NCBI RefSeq assembly: GCF_027923225.1 | Contig: NZ_BSDI01000017.1 | Coordinates: 155,904-219,903, forward strand | DNA: 64,000 nucleotides | Reading direction: 5' to 3' | Source: Phytohabitans aurantiacus | GTDB lineage: Bacteria; Actinomycetota; Actinomycetes; Mycobacteriales; Micromonosporaceae | Shown: positions 43,590 through 51,773 of the stretch, in pieces | How positions within the stretch are numbered: position 1 is the first letter of the stretch | Layout of the letters: every line of letters begins with the position of its first letter | Made by a program: the position numbers and the translations under genes | The notes under the pieces: model-generated | What the model saw: only the letters and a program-made list of their open reading frames with translations | The model's database searches: none | Told to the model about the DNA's origin: nothing

Positions 43590-44438
43590 TCAGGCGGTGT
43601 CGCGCAGGGTCCGGCGTAGTCGGGTGGCGTATGCCTCGGGGTGGGTGGTGTTGCCGTTGTGGCCGCCGGGGAACTCGATCAGGTCATTGTCGAGGAGCGT
43701 CGCGAGTTGTTGGGCGCAGCGGTAGTCGAAGACGGCGCGTGGGGTGGTGCATCCGACGGCTGGGACGATGCGGATGTCGGTCAGTGCGGCGATGTCGGCG
43801 GCGTCCAGGCTGTCTCGCGCGATCGCGGTGAAGTCGTGTCGGATGAATACGTCGAAGTTGGCGATCCGTTGCGGTGTCATGGGTTGCGGCGTCAGGTCGG
43901 GCTCGGCGTCCTGGTTGGTGGGGTCGATGCCGAGAACGGCGGCGATCTGTGGGAGGGCGGCGGCCAGGCCACTGTCGCGGTAGGTCTGCTGGAGGTCGGC
44001 CAGTTCGCGCTCGTGATGGGCGCGTTCGGCTGGAGGTAGGAGCCAGGGCGCGACCGGTTCGTGCGCGATGAGGGTGCTGATCTGGCCGGGGTGGTGGACG
44101 GCGAGGTGCAGGCCGATGACGGCGCCGAGGCTGCAGCCGAGCATGAGTGCCGGCTTGTCGGTCAGAGTGGAGAGCAGGTGGTGCACGTCGTCGGCGTGCT
44201 CGGTCAGGGTGCCGGGCCGTGCGGGGTCGGTGAGGGTGCTGCGAGACAGGCCGCGGCGGTCGTAGGTGACCACGGTGTAGTCGGCGCACAACTGGTGGAC
44301 CAGGTCGGTGCTGCGGTTGGCGTCGCCCTCGCCGCTTTGGCTGATCAGCAGCAGCGGGCCGGTGCCGCGGACCTCGTAGTAGAGGGTGGCGCCGGGGACC
44401 GGCAGCGTTCCGGTCGTGGCGGGTTGGGTGCTGGTCAT
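43590..44438 (-). CDS. Alpha/beta hydrolase (haloperoxidase/esterase-like)
   Basis: 282 residues from ATG 44438 (MTSTQPATTGTLPVPGATLY). HGxG-type region GTGPLLLISQSGEGD, motif VVTYDRRGLSRST, nucleophile elbow MLGCSLGAVIGLHLA and catalytic His in FPGGHNGNTTHPE. This is the usual plan of serine hydrolases in the AB hydrolase 1 family. The substrate is unknown. It is divergent from a MarR gene whose probable operator covers the intervening region. Confidence 0.8.
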   Translation of the reverse strand: MTSTQPATTGTLPVPGATLYYEVRGTGPLLLISQSGEGDANRSTDLVHQLCADYTVVTYDRRGLSRSTLTDPARPGTLTEHADDVHHLLSTLTDKPALMLGCSLGAVIGLHLAVHHPGQISTLIAHEPVAPWLLPPAERAHHERELADLQQTYRDSGLAAALPQIAAVLGIDPTNQDAEPDLTPQPMTPQRIANFDVFIRHDFTAIARDSLDAADIAALTDIRIVPAVGCTTPRAVFDYRCAQQLATLLDNDLIEFPGGHNGNTTHPEAYATRLRRTLRDTA

Positions 44439-44475
44439 CGGTCCTCCGGGTTTGGTGGCGTGGAAGATCACGTTA

Positions 44476-44523
44476 ATGCATCCGATCAGATGCATCTAGT
44501 CTGATGCATCTGATCGGATGTAT
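44476..44523. promoter_or_regulatory. Large dyad operator between hydrolase and MarR genes
   Basis: Two 21-bp arms (44476-44496 and 44503-44523) are complementary at 20 of 21 positions, separated by TAGTCT. Within each arm the sub-repeat GATGCATC/GATCAGATGCATC recurs. The dyad sits between the starts of the divergent hydrolase and MarR genes, overlapping the expected promoters, so it is a strong candidate for a MarR binding site. Confidence 0.75.
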
Positions 44524-44533
44524 CGTTGGTCAC

Positions 44534-45013
44534 GTGAACGGAATCGAGTTGTTCCTGCTCGGTCGGACGTTGATGAAGATCGGCGAGGAGGCCATCCCGA
44601 CCGAAGGGTTCGGTGCGTACTCCACCAGCCACCGGTCGGTGCTCATCGTCGCCACTGACATCCGCGCGCACCCGGACAGCTCGGTCGGACAGATCGCCGA
44701 GCGGACCGGGTTCCCGCAGAGCAAGGTGTCCGCGTGCATCGCCCGGCTCCGCGAGGCCGGCGCGATCGACACGGCGGTGGACCCCGCCGACCGGCGTCGG
44801 CTGCTGGTGCGGCCGGCGGCGCAGGTCTCCACGCGCGTCGTGCAGGTCCGCTCGACGCCGATCGACGGCGCCCTCGCCGCTGCGCTGGGCGCCGATGACC
44901 CGCAGCGGATCGCTGAGGTCGTGGAGGCCTTGGACACGCTCGCCCGGCACCTCACGCCACAGGCGCTGGCCCGGCTCCGGACAGCGTCCGACTCCACACC
45001 CAGCACCGGCTGA
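44534..45013 (+). CDS. MarR-family winged-helix regulator
   Basis: 159 residues from GTG 44534 (MNGIELFLLGRTLMKIGEEA). The winged HTH has SSVGQIAERTGFPQSKVSAC, IARLREAGAIDTAVD and DRRRLLVRP, the D-x-R-R-x wing of MarR proteins. It is divergent from an alpha/beta hydrolase; the shared region carries a 48-bp dyad. It probably represses both genes and responds to a small aromatic or lipid ligand. Confidence 0.8.
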   Translation: MNGIELFLLGRTLMKIGEEAIPTEGFGAYSTSHRSVLIVATDIRAHPDSSVGQIAERTGFPQSKVSACIARLREAGAIDTAVDPADRRRLLVRPAAQVSTRVVQVRSTPIDGALAAALGADDPQRIAEVVEALDTLARHLTPQALARLRTASDSTPSTG

Positions 45014-45127
45014 TCGCCGGCGGCTGACACGGCGCGAGCGCGGGTGGTGCGTTCTGGATGCCTGGCAACACCCGTGCCGAGAACAACCGTGACGTGTACG
45101 CGACGCCGCCCGGATCGCCCCGGGCGG

Positions 45128-45604
45128 CTACCCCTGCGCGGGCAGCACGAGGGTCGTGATGCGGCCGGTCAGCCATCCGTGAAGGAAGCCGGTCGCGCGC
45201 ACCTCATGCCGGTGGTACCACATAGGACGGCGCTGCCACAGGATCACGGGCCACGCGTGCGGGTCGCCGTCGGTCAGCCAGCAGAGCCAGTCGCCGTTGC
45301 GGCTGGTCGCCCAGCCCAGCAGGCCGCCGGGCTCCGGGTGGAACGGATACGGGTACTGGTGGGGCCACTGCGCGCGCAGTGGGATCTCGTCGTCCAGGAT
45401 CTCGCGCGCGGTGGGTGCCAGTGTCCTCGGGTCGAGCAGCCGTATGAACTCCCCGAGCTCGCTGTCGCCGTACCGGTCAACCAGTCCCTTGTAGTCGGTG
45501 GGTAGGCGCAGCCCGAGGTCGTGCTCCACCTCGTCCCAGTCGGCGCGCACGGGTTCGGCCGGCGGTGGGACCAGACCGCACAACTCCGCAAGCTGCTGAG
45601 TCAA
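45128..45604 (-). CDS. SMI1/KNR4 (SUKH-superfamily) protein
   Basis: 158 residues. DWDEVEHDLGLRLPTDYKGL followed by VDRYGDSELGEFIRLLDPRT is the SUKH signature (W-x-x-x-E-x-x-L-x-x-x-LP-x-D-Y). GGLLGWATSRNGDWLCWLTD fits the second conserved W/D region. SUKH proteins often serve as immunity proteins for contact-dependent or polymorphic toxins, but also occur alone. No toxin gene is evident nearby. It lies 3 bp after a defective Nudix gene on the same strand. Confidence 0.75.
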   Translation of the reverse strand: MTQQLAELCGLVPPPAEPVRADWDEVEHDLGLRLPTDYKGLVDRYGDSELGEFIRLLDPRTLAPTAREILDDEIPLRAQWPHQYPYPFHPEPGGLLGWATSRNGDWLCWLTDGDPHAWPVILWQRRPMWYHRHEVRATGFLHGWLTGRITTLVLPAQG

Positions 45605-45607
45605 AGA

Positions 45608-46003
45608 TCAGTCCTCCTGGTACGGATCGTAGGGGCGCCCGGACCGTTGCGGTGCCGATCCGGAACGCCGGCTGAACCAGCTGACGCCGCCGGCGACCGC
45701 CTGCAGCGCGGCGGCGGCACGCCGAGCCAGCAGCGGCGAGAGCCGCTGTTGCGCCTCGGGCAGCGTCGACCAGGCCCAACCGCGTAGCTCGTCGGCCGGC
45801 AGGTGGAACCGCACCGTGGCAGGGTCCAGGACACCGCCGTCGAAGACGAACATGATCCCCTCGGTGCGGCCAGCGCGTGGCGGTACCCAGTCCACCGGCT
45901 CCACGACCAGGATCCGGTCGGTGCGGTCGCGTAGCAGCACTGCGGCGCCCATTCGCTTGCGCGGCAGGGTCGCGGTGTAGTCGCCAGCCGGTGTGGTCAC
46001 CAC
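45608..46003 (-). pseudogene. Nudix-family protein lacking the Nudix box
   Basis: 131 residues. The start GDYTATLPRKRMGAAVLLRD and RTDRILVVEPV are typical of the first strands of a Nudix hydrolase, and DWVPPRAGRTEGIMFVFDGG of the strands after it. The whole G-x5-E-x7-R-E-x-x-E-E segment between VVEP and DWVPP is missing without frame loss, an in-frame deletion of about 50 residues. It is therefore catalytically dead as a Nudix enzyme. Confidence 0.7.
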
Positions 46004-46050
46004 GGGAGGCTACCCGTGCAGTGCGGTCTGATACGCCGTGGCGGGCGGTG

Positions 46051-46794
46051 TCAGCGCTGAGCGGCCGGTCCGTACGGGCGGTCGCCGCGTAGCGTGATGC
46101 GGTGCATGACCCGGTGCGCGGTGCCGTAGTCGCGGTTGGCGTAGTGGGCGGTGCTCCGGTTGTCCCACGTCGCGACGTCGCCGGGGCGCCAGCGGTGCCG
46201 CACGAGGTGTTCGGGTTTGGTCAGGTGGGCGTAGAGCAGGTCGAGGATGCCGCGGCTCTCCGCTTCGGAGACACCGACGATGTGTGAGGTGAAGCCGGAG
46301 TTGACGAAGATGCCCTTCCGTCCGGTCTCCGGGTGGACGCGCGCGACCGGGTGCTCCACAGGGTCCAGACGGGTCACTACCTCGCCGTCCCAGACGCTGC
46401 CTTTCCCGCCACGCCGCTGGGCCAGGTAGTAGCCGAACTCGCGGTTGCCGTCGTGCACCGCGGAGAGCTGGTCGACCAGCCGCTGTACCGGCTCGGCCAG
46501 CGACTCGTAGGCGATCTGGCTGTCCGCCCAGGTCGTGTCGCCGCCACTGGGCGGCAGGACCACGGCGCGCAGGATCGAGCCGAGCGGCGGGCGGGGCATG
46601 AAGGTGACGTCGGTGTGCCAGACGTCGGCGAAGCCGTTGTCGGCGCTGTCGAGCGCGCAGATCTCGGGATGGTCGTCGTCGACCCCGCCTACGACCGGAT
46701 GGGAGGCCGTCAGCTCGCCGAGCCGCCGGCCCAGCCCGATCTGCGTGTCCGGGTCGAGGTCCTGGTCGCGGAAGAACAGTACCTTGCGTTCCAC
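46051..46794 (-). CDS. TauD/TfdA-type 2-oxoglutarate dioxygenase, N-terminus shortened
   Basis: 247 residues in the ORF that starts at GTG 46794. The Fe(II) site is DVWHTDVTF (H and D), with the distal His in ATWDNRSTAHYANRDYGTAH and the 2-oxoglutarate Arg in HRVMHRITLRGD. In the same frame upstream, homology continues (DAELAAIRAAL) toward 46870, but the usual first strand (GAEIxGVDL) is absent and there is no good start. The enzyme would hydroxylate a sulfonate or related acid. The missing end may abolish folding. It is in an operon with DoxX and luciferase-like genes. Confidence 0.7.
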   Translation of the reverse strand: MERKVLFFRDQDLDPDTQIGLGRRLGELTASHPVVGGVDDDHPEICALDSADNGFADVWHTDVTFMPRPPLGSILRAVVLPPSGGDTTWADSQIAYESLAEPVQRLVDQLSAVHDGNREFGYYLAQRRGGKGSVWDGEVVTRLDPVEHPVARVHPETGRKGIFVNSGFTSHIVGVSEAESRGILDLLYAHLTKPEHLVRHRWRPGDVATWDNRSTAHYANRDYGTAHRVMHRITLRGDRPYGPAAQR

Positions 46795-46876
46795 CAGGGC
46801 GGCACGTATCGCCGCCAGTTCGGCGTCTCGCGTAGCTCGGCGAGCAGGTCGACCACGCGCACCCGCCGGGTCGGGC

Positions 46877-47236
46877 TTACGACCCGTAGGGTCCGAACCG
46901 GCCCCAGGCGACGACGACGGCGAGCGCGAACAGGCCCGCGGTGACCACGCCGGCGGCCGGCTCGCGCCGGCGGATGTGGATGGTGACGGCGCCCACCATG
47001 ATGATCGCCAGGCCGGTCGCGGCGGTCGGGGTCAGGGCCGGTGCGATGCCGGTGGCGGCGGGCAGGATGAGCCCGAGCGCGCCCAGTATTTCGGCGATGC
47101 CGAGCAGCCGTAGCGCGTTCGGGGGGATGCCTTGGAGGGTGGCGAGTTTCTCCTCGGACTGGGTGAGCTTCTGGACACCGGTCATGGCGAACATGGCGGC
47201 CACGATGGCTTGGACGATCCACAGGAACACGTTCAT
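46877..47236 (-). CDS. DoxX-like membrane protein
   Basis: 119 residues with four helices: FLWIVQAIVAAMFAMTGVQK, LRLLGIAEILGALGLILPAA, ALTPTAATGLAIIMVGAVTI and AAGVVTAGLFALAVVVAWGR. The early F-A-M-T-G-x-x-K signature is that of DoxX/SURF4-like proteins. It overlaps the oxidoreductase gene by ATGA. It may support membrane redox chemistry; the function is not defined. Confidence 0.75.
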   Translation of the reverse strand: MNVFLWIVQAIVAAMFAMTGVQKLTQSEEKLATLQGIPPNALRLLGIAEILGALGLILPAATGIAPALTPTAATGLAIIMVGAVTIHIRRREPAAGVVTAGLFALAVVVAWGRFGPYGS

Positions 47237-48102
47237 CTGTCAGACCTCTGAGGGGTAGGAGTGGCGAGCCGGGCGGCGACCTGCTCGACCAGGTCGCGCA
47301 CCTGCGCCAGCTCCCCGCTCATGCCCTCGGTGACCGCGAGTTCGGCGAGCTGCTCGACCCACACCTTCGGCGGGCCTTGCAGGAACGCCTGCCCGCGGCC
47401 GGCGAACGAACCTGAGCTGTTGTAGAGCCGGCGGATCGCGACGGGGTCGCGCCCGGCGTCGGCCGCGGCCTCGTCGATGACGCGGTTGGCGGCGGTGAGC
47501 TGGTCCGGCGGCAGGTACGGGTTGCTGGGCAGCCAGCCGTCCGCGGCCCGGCCGGTGAGCCGCAGCATGCGCCTCTTGTACGCGCCGAGCCAGATGCCGA
47601 TCGGGTGCGCGGCGGCGGGGCCCGGACGCGCGCCGGCGAGCCGGTAGTGTTTCCCCTCCACCCGGCCGTGGTGCCCGGGCGTCCACAGTGCTCGGATCAC
47701 GGCGATCGCCTCGTCGAGCGCGGTGACCGACTCGCCTGCCGTGCGGCTGGGGCCGCCCATCGTGGCGATCCCGTCCCAGAACGCCCCGGCGCCCAGCCCG
47801 AGCTCGACCCGGCCGCCGCTGAGGATGTCCAGGCTCGCCGCCGCCCGGGCGAGGACCGCCGGTGCCCGTAGCGGGAGGTTGGCGACGTTCGGGAAGACGC
47901 TGACCCTGGTGGTCCGGGCCGCGATCACCGACAGCAGTGTCCAGGCGTCGAGCAGCTCGCCCCGGTAGGGGTGATCTATCACGCTGACCAGGTCGAGACC
48001 GGCGGTGTCGGCCAGCCGGGCCAGGCGAAGCGCATCGCCCGCGGTGTCGGCGCCGGGCGGAACGAAGATGCCGAATTGAAGGTCGTGGCCATAGTCGGGC
48101 AT
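47233..48102 (-). CDS. LLM-class (luciferase-like) flavin-dependent oxidoreductase
   Basis: 289 residues of the luciferase-like monooxygenase family: FGIFVPPGADTAGDALRLAR, DHPYRGELLDAWTLLSVIAA, RVSVFPNVANLPLRAPAVLA and GGRVELGLGAGAFWDGIATM are typical of F420- or FMN-dependent class members. It is the first gene of a five-gene minus-strand run (DoxX, dioxygenase, defective Nudix, SUKH) and is divergent from a MarR gene. The substrate is unknown. Confidence 0.85.
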   Translation of the reverse strand: MPDYGHDLQFGIFVPPGADTAGDALRLARLADTAGLDLVSVIDHPYRGELLDAWTLLSVIAARTTRVSVFPNVANLPLRAPAVLARAAASLDILSGGRVELGLGAGAFWDGIATMGGPSRTAGESVTALDEAIAVIRALWTPGHHGRVEGKHYRLAGARPGPAAAHPIGIWLGAYKRRMLRLTGRAADGWLPSNPYLPPDQLTAANRVIDEAAADAGRDPVAIRRLYNSSGSFAGRGQAFLQGPPKVWVEQLAELAVTEGMSGELAQVRDLVEQVAARLATPTPQRSDR

Positions 48103-48175
48103 GTCGTCAGTGCAGCAGATGTTCCGTATTCCGGACGATCTCTTGTGCTGCAGGTCTCACCGTAGGATGGTCGGC
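48103..48175. promoter_or_regulatory. Divergent promoter region, LLM oxidoreductase / MarR
   Basis: In this 73-bp spacer TGCAGCA and TGCTGCA form an inverted repeat about 30 bp apart, and TTCCGTATTCCGGA lies between them. A MarR binding site is likely here; which dyad is used is not clear. Confidence 0.4.
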
Positions 48176-48655
48176 ATGAGCGTTGACGACGGCCTCGGGT
48201 GGGCCTTGGGCGTGGTCTTCCGCGTCTACCTGCGGTCGGCGATCACGGTGACCGATGGCGTGCCCGGCGGGCACCGCGGCTACCAGGTGCTCTTCATGGC
48301 CGCGCGGGCGGCACCCAACAGCCAGGCCGCGCTGGGAAAACAGCTCGGGATCGACCGCACGGGGATGACCTACCTGGTCGACGACCTGGAGCGGGCCGGG
48401 CTCGTGGAACGCAGGCTCGCACCGGGTGATCGGCGGATCCGGCACCTCGTGGCCACCCCGCACGGGCACGAACTGCTCCAGGAGCTCGACACCCGGCTCG
48501 CCCAGGTCGAGGCCCACCTGCTCGCCGGCCTGCCCCAGGCCGAGCACGAAGCCTTCACGTCGCAGCTACGCCGCCTGGCCAGCCACGTCAACGGCCTCGA
48601 TCCGGTCTCCAACACCTGCGAGATCGTCGAGGACATCACCACGACCAGCTCCTGA
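48176..48655 (+). CDS. MarR-family regulator
   Basis: 159 residues from ATG 48176 (MSVDDGLGWALGVVFRVYLR). The winged-HTH region SQAALGKQLGIDRTGMTYLV, DDLERAGLVERRLAPGDRRI and RHLVATPHGHELL is typical MarR. It is divergent from the LLM oxidoreductase, so it probably represses that operon in the absence of its ligand. Confidence 0.85.
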   Translation: MSVDDGLGWALGVVFRVYLRSAITVTDGVPGGHRGYQVLFMAARAAPNSQAALGKQLGIDRTGMTYLVDDLERAGLVERRLAPGDRRIRHLVATPHGHELLQELDTRLAQVEAHLLAGLPQAEHEAFTSQLRRLASHVNGLDPVSNTCEIVEDITTTSS

Positions 48656-48693
48656 GCCGATGCCTGCTGGGTCTCGCTGCGATACCGGAGCCG

Positions 48694-49050
48694 TCATTGT
48701 TCCCGATCGGCCTTGGGCAGGCGGGCGACGACGAGCCGGTAGGAGTCGGTGACCAACTCCCTGACGAGTTCCTCGTCGATGCCTTCTCCGGCATCCACGG
48801 TGATCCAGTGCCTCTTGTTCATGTGGTAGCCGGGGGTGATGTGGCGGTACTGCTCGCGCAGGGCGAGGGCCTCGCCGGGGTCCGCCTTGAGGATCACGAC
48901 GGGACGCCCCGGGACCTCGGTCATCAGCATGAACACCTTCCCGCCCACCTTGAAGACCTCCCAGTCGGGGCCGAAGGGGTGCTCCAGCTGCGCGCCGGGG
49001 AGTTCCTCCGCGCAGTTGGCGGCGCTCTTGTGCAGGGCCGATCCGTTCAT
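48694..49050 (-). CDS. MmcQ/YjbR-family DNA-binding-like protein
   Basis: 118 residues from ATG 49050 (MNGSALHKSAANCAEELPGA). The YjbR core EHPFGPDWEVFKVGGKVFML, VVILKADPGEALALREQYRH and GYHMNKRHWITVDAGEGIDE is complete. MmcQ/YjbR proteins have a CyaY-like fold; DNA binding is suggested but the function is unproven. The convergent gap to the MarR gene is under 40 bp. Confidence 0.8.
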   Translation of the reverse strand: MNGSALHKSAANCAEELPGAQLEHPFGPDWEVFKVGGKVFMLMTEVPGRPVVILKADPGEALALREQYRHITPGYHMNKRHWITVDAGEGIDEELVRELVTDSYRLVVARLPKADREQ

Positions 49051-49142
49051 GGGTGCTGAGCCCTCTCCGGTGGTGACGGACTGTGGCACGTCCCATCGTT
49101 GCGTCGAAGCCGCCGAGAGGGCCGGTAGGCTGCGGACACGTG

Positions 49143-50096
49143 ATGGTCGACAGGCGACATTCCGGGTCGCGCAGGCAGGCCGGGCCGGCCGCGGTCCCGC
49201 TGTACGGTTTCCAGCCCCCGGTCGGCACGCCCTACGGCCTTGAGGTGAATACCGTCGAGGACTTCTTCGCCCGGCATGACGACTGGCCGTGGAATCCGCC
49301 CCGTCCGGGCCGAGCCACGTTCCACTACCTCATCGCGGTGACCGAGGGTGAGCTGCGGCACGACGTCGACTACGTCACGCGGACCGTCGCCCCCGGCCAG
49401 TGGCTGTGGGTGCGTCCCGGGCACGCGCAGTGCTGGCATCCGCCCGGCGCGGCCCGCGGCCTGTTCATCCTGTTCGAACCGGACGTGCTGCGGCCCGACC
49501 TCGCCCGTCTGCTGGCTCCGCTGACCGCGCACGAGGCCCCCGCCGTGCTCAGCCCGCACCCCGACGACACCGCCTGGCTACAGCAGACGGCACTGCAGCT
49601 CCTGGACGAACACCGCGCACTGGGGCGCCGCCGCCTCGACATCCACCACGCCCTGCGGTGCAGCCTCCTCGAATCGCTGCTGCTGCGCCTGTCCAACTCG
49701 CCGGACATCGCCCCCACCGGTACGGCCCCGGCCGGCACCGGCCGCGCCGATAGGTACGGACACTTCTTGGACGCCTTGGAGCTGCACTATCGCCAGCTGC
49801 ACCAAGCCGCGGACTACGCCGAGCTGCTCCGCTGCTCGGTCCGCACCCTCAGCCGCGCCGCCCGGGACGCCACCGGCAGGGGAGTACGCGAACTCATCGA
49901 CGAGCGACGCCTCCTGGAAGCCCGGCGCCTGCTCGCAAATGCCCGGTGGGATGCCCGGACCGTGGCCGCCCACCTCGGCTTCACCGACCCCGCGAACTTC
50001 GGCCGCTTCTTCCGCGACCGCACCGGTCTCACCCCGGCCGCCTTCGCCGCCGGCCCGCCGCCCGGGTCCCGATCAGGCGGGCACGCCGGGGAATAG
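49143..50096 (+). CDS. AraC-family transcriptional regulator
   Basis: 317 residues from ATG 49143 (MVDRRHSGSRRQ). A cupin-like N-terminal sensor (FHYLIAVTEGELRHDVDYVT, APGQWLWVRPGHAQCWHPPG) precedes the two-HTH AraC domain: YAELLRCSVRTLSRAARDAT, ELIDERRLLEARRLLANARW, and DARTVAAHLGFTDPANFGRF with FRDRTGLTPAAF. It probably activates or represses a nearby or distant metabolic gene. No clear target is seen; the following S33 peptidase is a possible one. Confidence 0.85.
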   Translation: MVDRRHSGSRRQAGPAAVPLYGFQPPVGTPYGLEVNTVEDFFARHDDWPWNPPRPGRATFHYLIAVTEGELRHDVDYVTRTVAPGQWLWVRPGHAQCWHPPGAARGLFILFEPDVLRPDLARLLAPLTAHEAPAVLSPHPDDTAWLQQTALQLLDEHRALGRRRLDIHHALRCSLLESLLLRLSNSPDIAPTGTAPAGTGRADRYGHFLDALELHYRQLHQAADYAELLRCSVRTLSRAARDATGRGVRELIDERRLLEARRLLANARWDARTVAAHLGFTDPANFGRFFRDRTGLTPAAFAAGPPPGSRSGGHAGE

Positions 50097-50235
50097 ATCA
50101 CAGGCTTGAGCTACCGCGACGTCCGCCGTGCGCAAGACCGTCGCTCCCGCGGCCTCACCCACCGCCTTCCCCAGACCTTCGACCCCACTCGCCCCACTGA
50201 TAGCCTATGTATGCCTGTCGATGTATGGAGGCGCG

Positions 50236-51693
50236 ATGCGTGCTGTCACCCGGATCGTGGCCGCCGTCGCGGGCGTGGTGCTCGCCGCTCCGGCGGTGCC
50301 CGCGCTGGCCGGCGGTCAGCGCCTCGACTGGCTCGCCTGCCCGGGCGTCGACGACCCGCGCCTGCGGTGCGCCACCGTGCGGGTGCCGCTCGACCACGCG
50401 CGCCCCGGCGGCCGGACCATCGAGATCGCGGTCTCCCGGTTGCCCGCGGCGGACCCGACAACGCGACGCGGTGTGCTTTTCACGACCGGCGGCGGGCCGG
50501 GCAACGCGGGCGTCCCGGAGCCGCTGAATCTCGCGCGAACGGTCGATCCGGCGGTGCTGGCGAGATACGACATCGTCGGTTTCGACATGCGGTTCATCGA
50601 ACGCAGCACCCCGATCACCTGCGGGCAACCGGAAGAGGAGCCGGGCGGGTACTGGATACGCACCGCCACCTACCAGTCCTTTGAGGACACCGCACGCGAG
50701 GCGCGGGCGTACGCGCGCGACTGCGCCCGGCATGCCGGCTGGGCGTTGCCGTTCGCCACCACCGCACAGGCCGCTCGCGACATGGACGTCATCCGGGCCG
50801 CCCTCGGCGAGCGAACGGTGTCCTTCCTCGGCGGCTCGTACGCCGCGATGCTGGGCGCCGCGTACAGCACGCTGTTTCCGCACCGCGTCGACCGGTTCGT
50901 GCTGGACAGTCCGGTCGACTACGACAGCGCCTGGCATCGGTACGAGCTGGCGCGCATCCCGGCGTTCGAGGACAACTACGCGGCGTTCACCGCGTACGTC
51001 GCCGCCAACCACGCCACGTTCGGGCTCGGCGCCACGCCGGCCGCGGTCGGCGAGACGGTGCGGCTGGCCTTCGCGCGGGCGGCGGTCACACCGATACCGG
51101 CCGGCGACCACGCGTGGACCGCCGGCGAACTCGGCTACCTGGCCGTCGTAGCGACCATCTTCGAGCAGCTCTGGCCCGTGGTCGCCACCGACCTCGCCGC
51201 CATCTTCTCCGGTGCGCCCCCACCGATCCCGATCGACCCACGACCCGCCGCGCTGCCCGGCACACCCGGCGTACCGGCCGACAACCACACCGCGGCGAAC
51301 CTGGCCTATCGCTGCGGCGACAACGCCTGGCCGCGCGATCCGCGGACCTACCGGCAGGCCCTGGCCACCCTTGGCAACCGGTACCCGGTCTACGGACCCT
51401 CCATGGCCAATGTGAACCCGTGCGCCTACTGGCCGGTCAGCGAAGACAACACCGTGCCGCTGCGGCGCAACCGCGCACCGGCGGCGCTCGTGCTCGCCGC
51501 GACACACGACGCCTCGGTGCCGCTGGACAACTCCGTCGCGACCGCCCGCGCGATCGCGGGTTCGCGGCTTGTCACAGTGGACAAGCGGGCGCACGTGCCG
51601 TTGCTGAGTGGCCAGGGCAACGCCTGCCTGACCGGTGCCGTCACCGGGTACCTGACCGACGGGCGCCTGCCCGCACAGGACCTGACCTGCTGA
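50236..51693 (+). CDS. Secreted tripeptidyl aminopeptidase (S33, SlpD/E-like)
   Basis: 485 residues from ATG 50236, which is preceded by GGAGG; ATG 50221 is an alternative. A signal peptide (RIVAAVAGVVLAAPAVPALA) leads to a mature alpha/beta hydrolase. The oxyanion segment is FTTGGGPGNAG. The nucleophile is in FLGGSYAAMLGAAYS, catalytic Asp in AATHDASVPLDN and His in KRAHVPLLSG. Two Cys pairs (CPGVDDPRLRC) match the TAP-like C-terminal domain. It releases N-terminal tripeptides from peptides outside the cell, as in Streptomyces. Confidence 0.8.
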   Translation: MRAVTRIVAAVAGVVLAAPAVPALAGGQRLDWLACPGVDDPRLRCATVRVPLDHARPGGRTIEIAVSRLPAADPTTRRGVLFTTGGGPGNAGVPEPLNLARTVDPAVLARYDIVGFDMRFIERSTPITCGQPEEEPGGYWIRTATYQSFEDTAREARAYARDCARHAGWALPFATTAQAARDMDVIRAALGERTVSFLGGSYAAMLGAAYSTLFPHRVDRFVLDSPVDYDSAWHRYELARIPAFEDNYAAFTAYVAANHATFGLGATPAAVGETVRLAFARAAVTPIPAGDHAWTAGELGYLAVVATIFEQLWPVVATDLAAIFSGAPPPIPIDPRPAALPGTPGVPADNHTAANLAYRCGDNAWPRDPRTYRQALATLGNRYPVYGPSMANVNPCAYWPVSEDNTVPLRRNRAPAALVLAATHDASVPLDNSVATARAIAGSRLVTVDKRAHVPLLSGQGNACLTGAVTGYLTDGRLPAQDLTC

Positions 51694-51773
51694 GAACCTG
51701 CTGCGGACGTTCACCCCACTCCAACGAGTGATTGACCATGTCCTTCGGCGGGCGCGGCTGATGAGATCGACTT

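Noticed and set aside
45128..45604. Toxin-immunity pair around the SUKH protein
   Set aside because: SUKH proteins are often immunity proteins, but no toxin, secretion or polymorphic-toxin domain lies nearby, so the pairing is unsupported.
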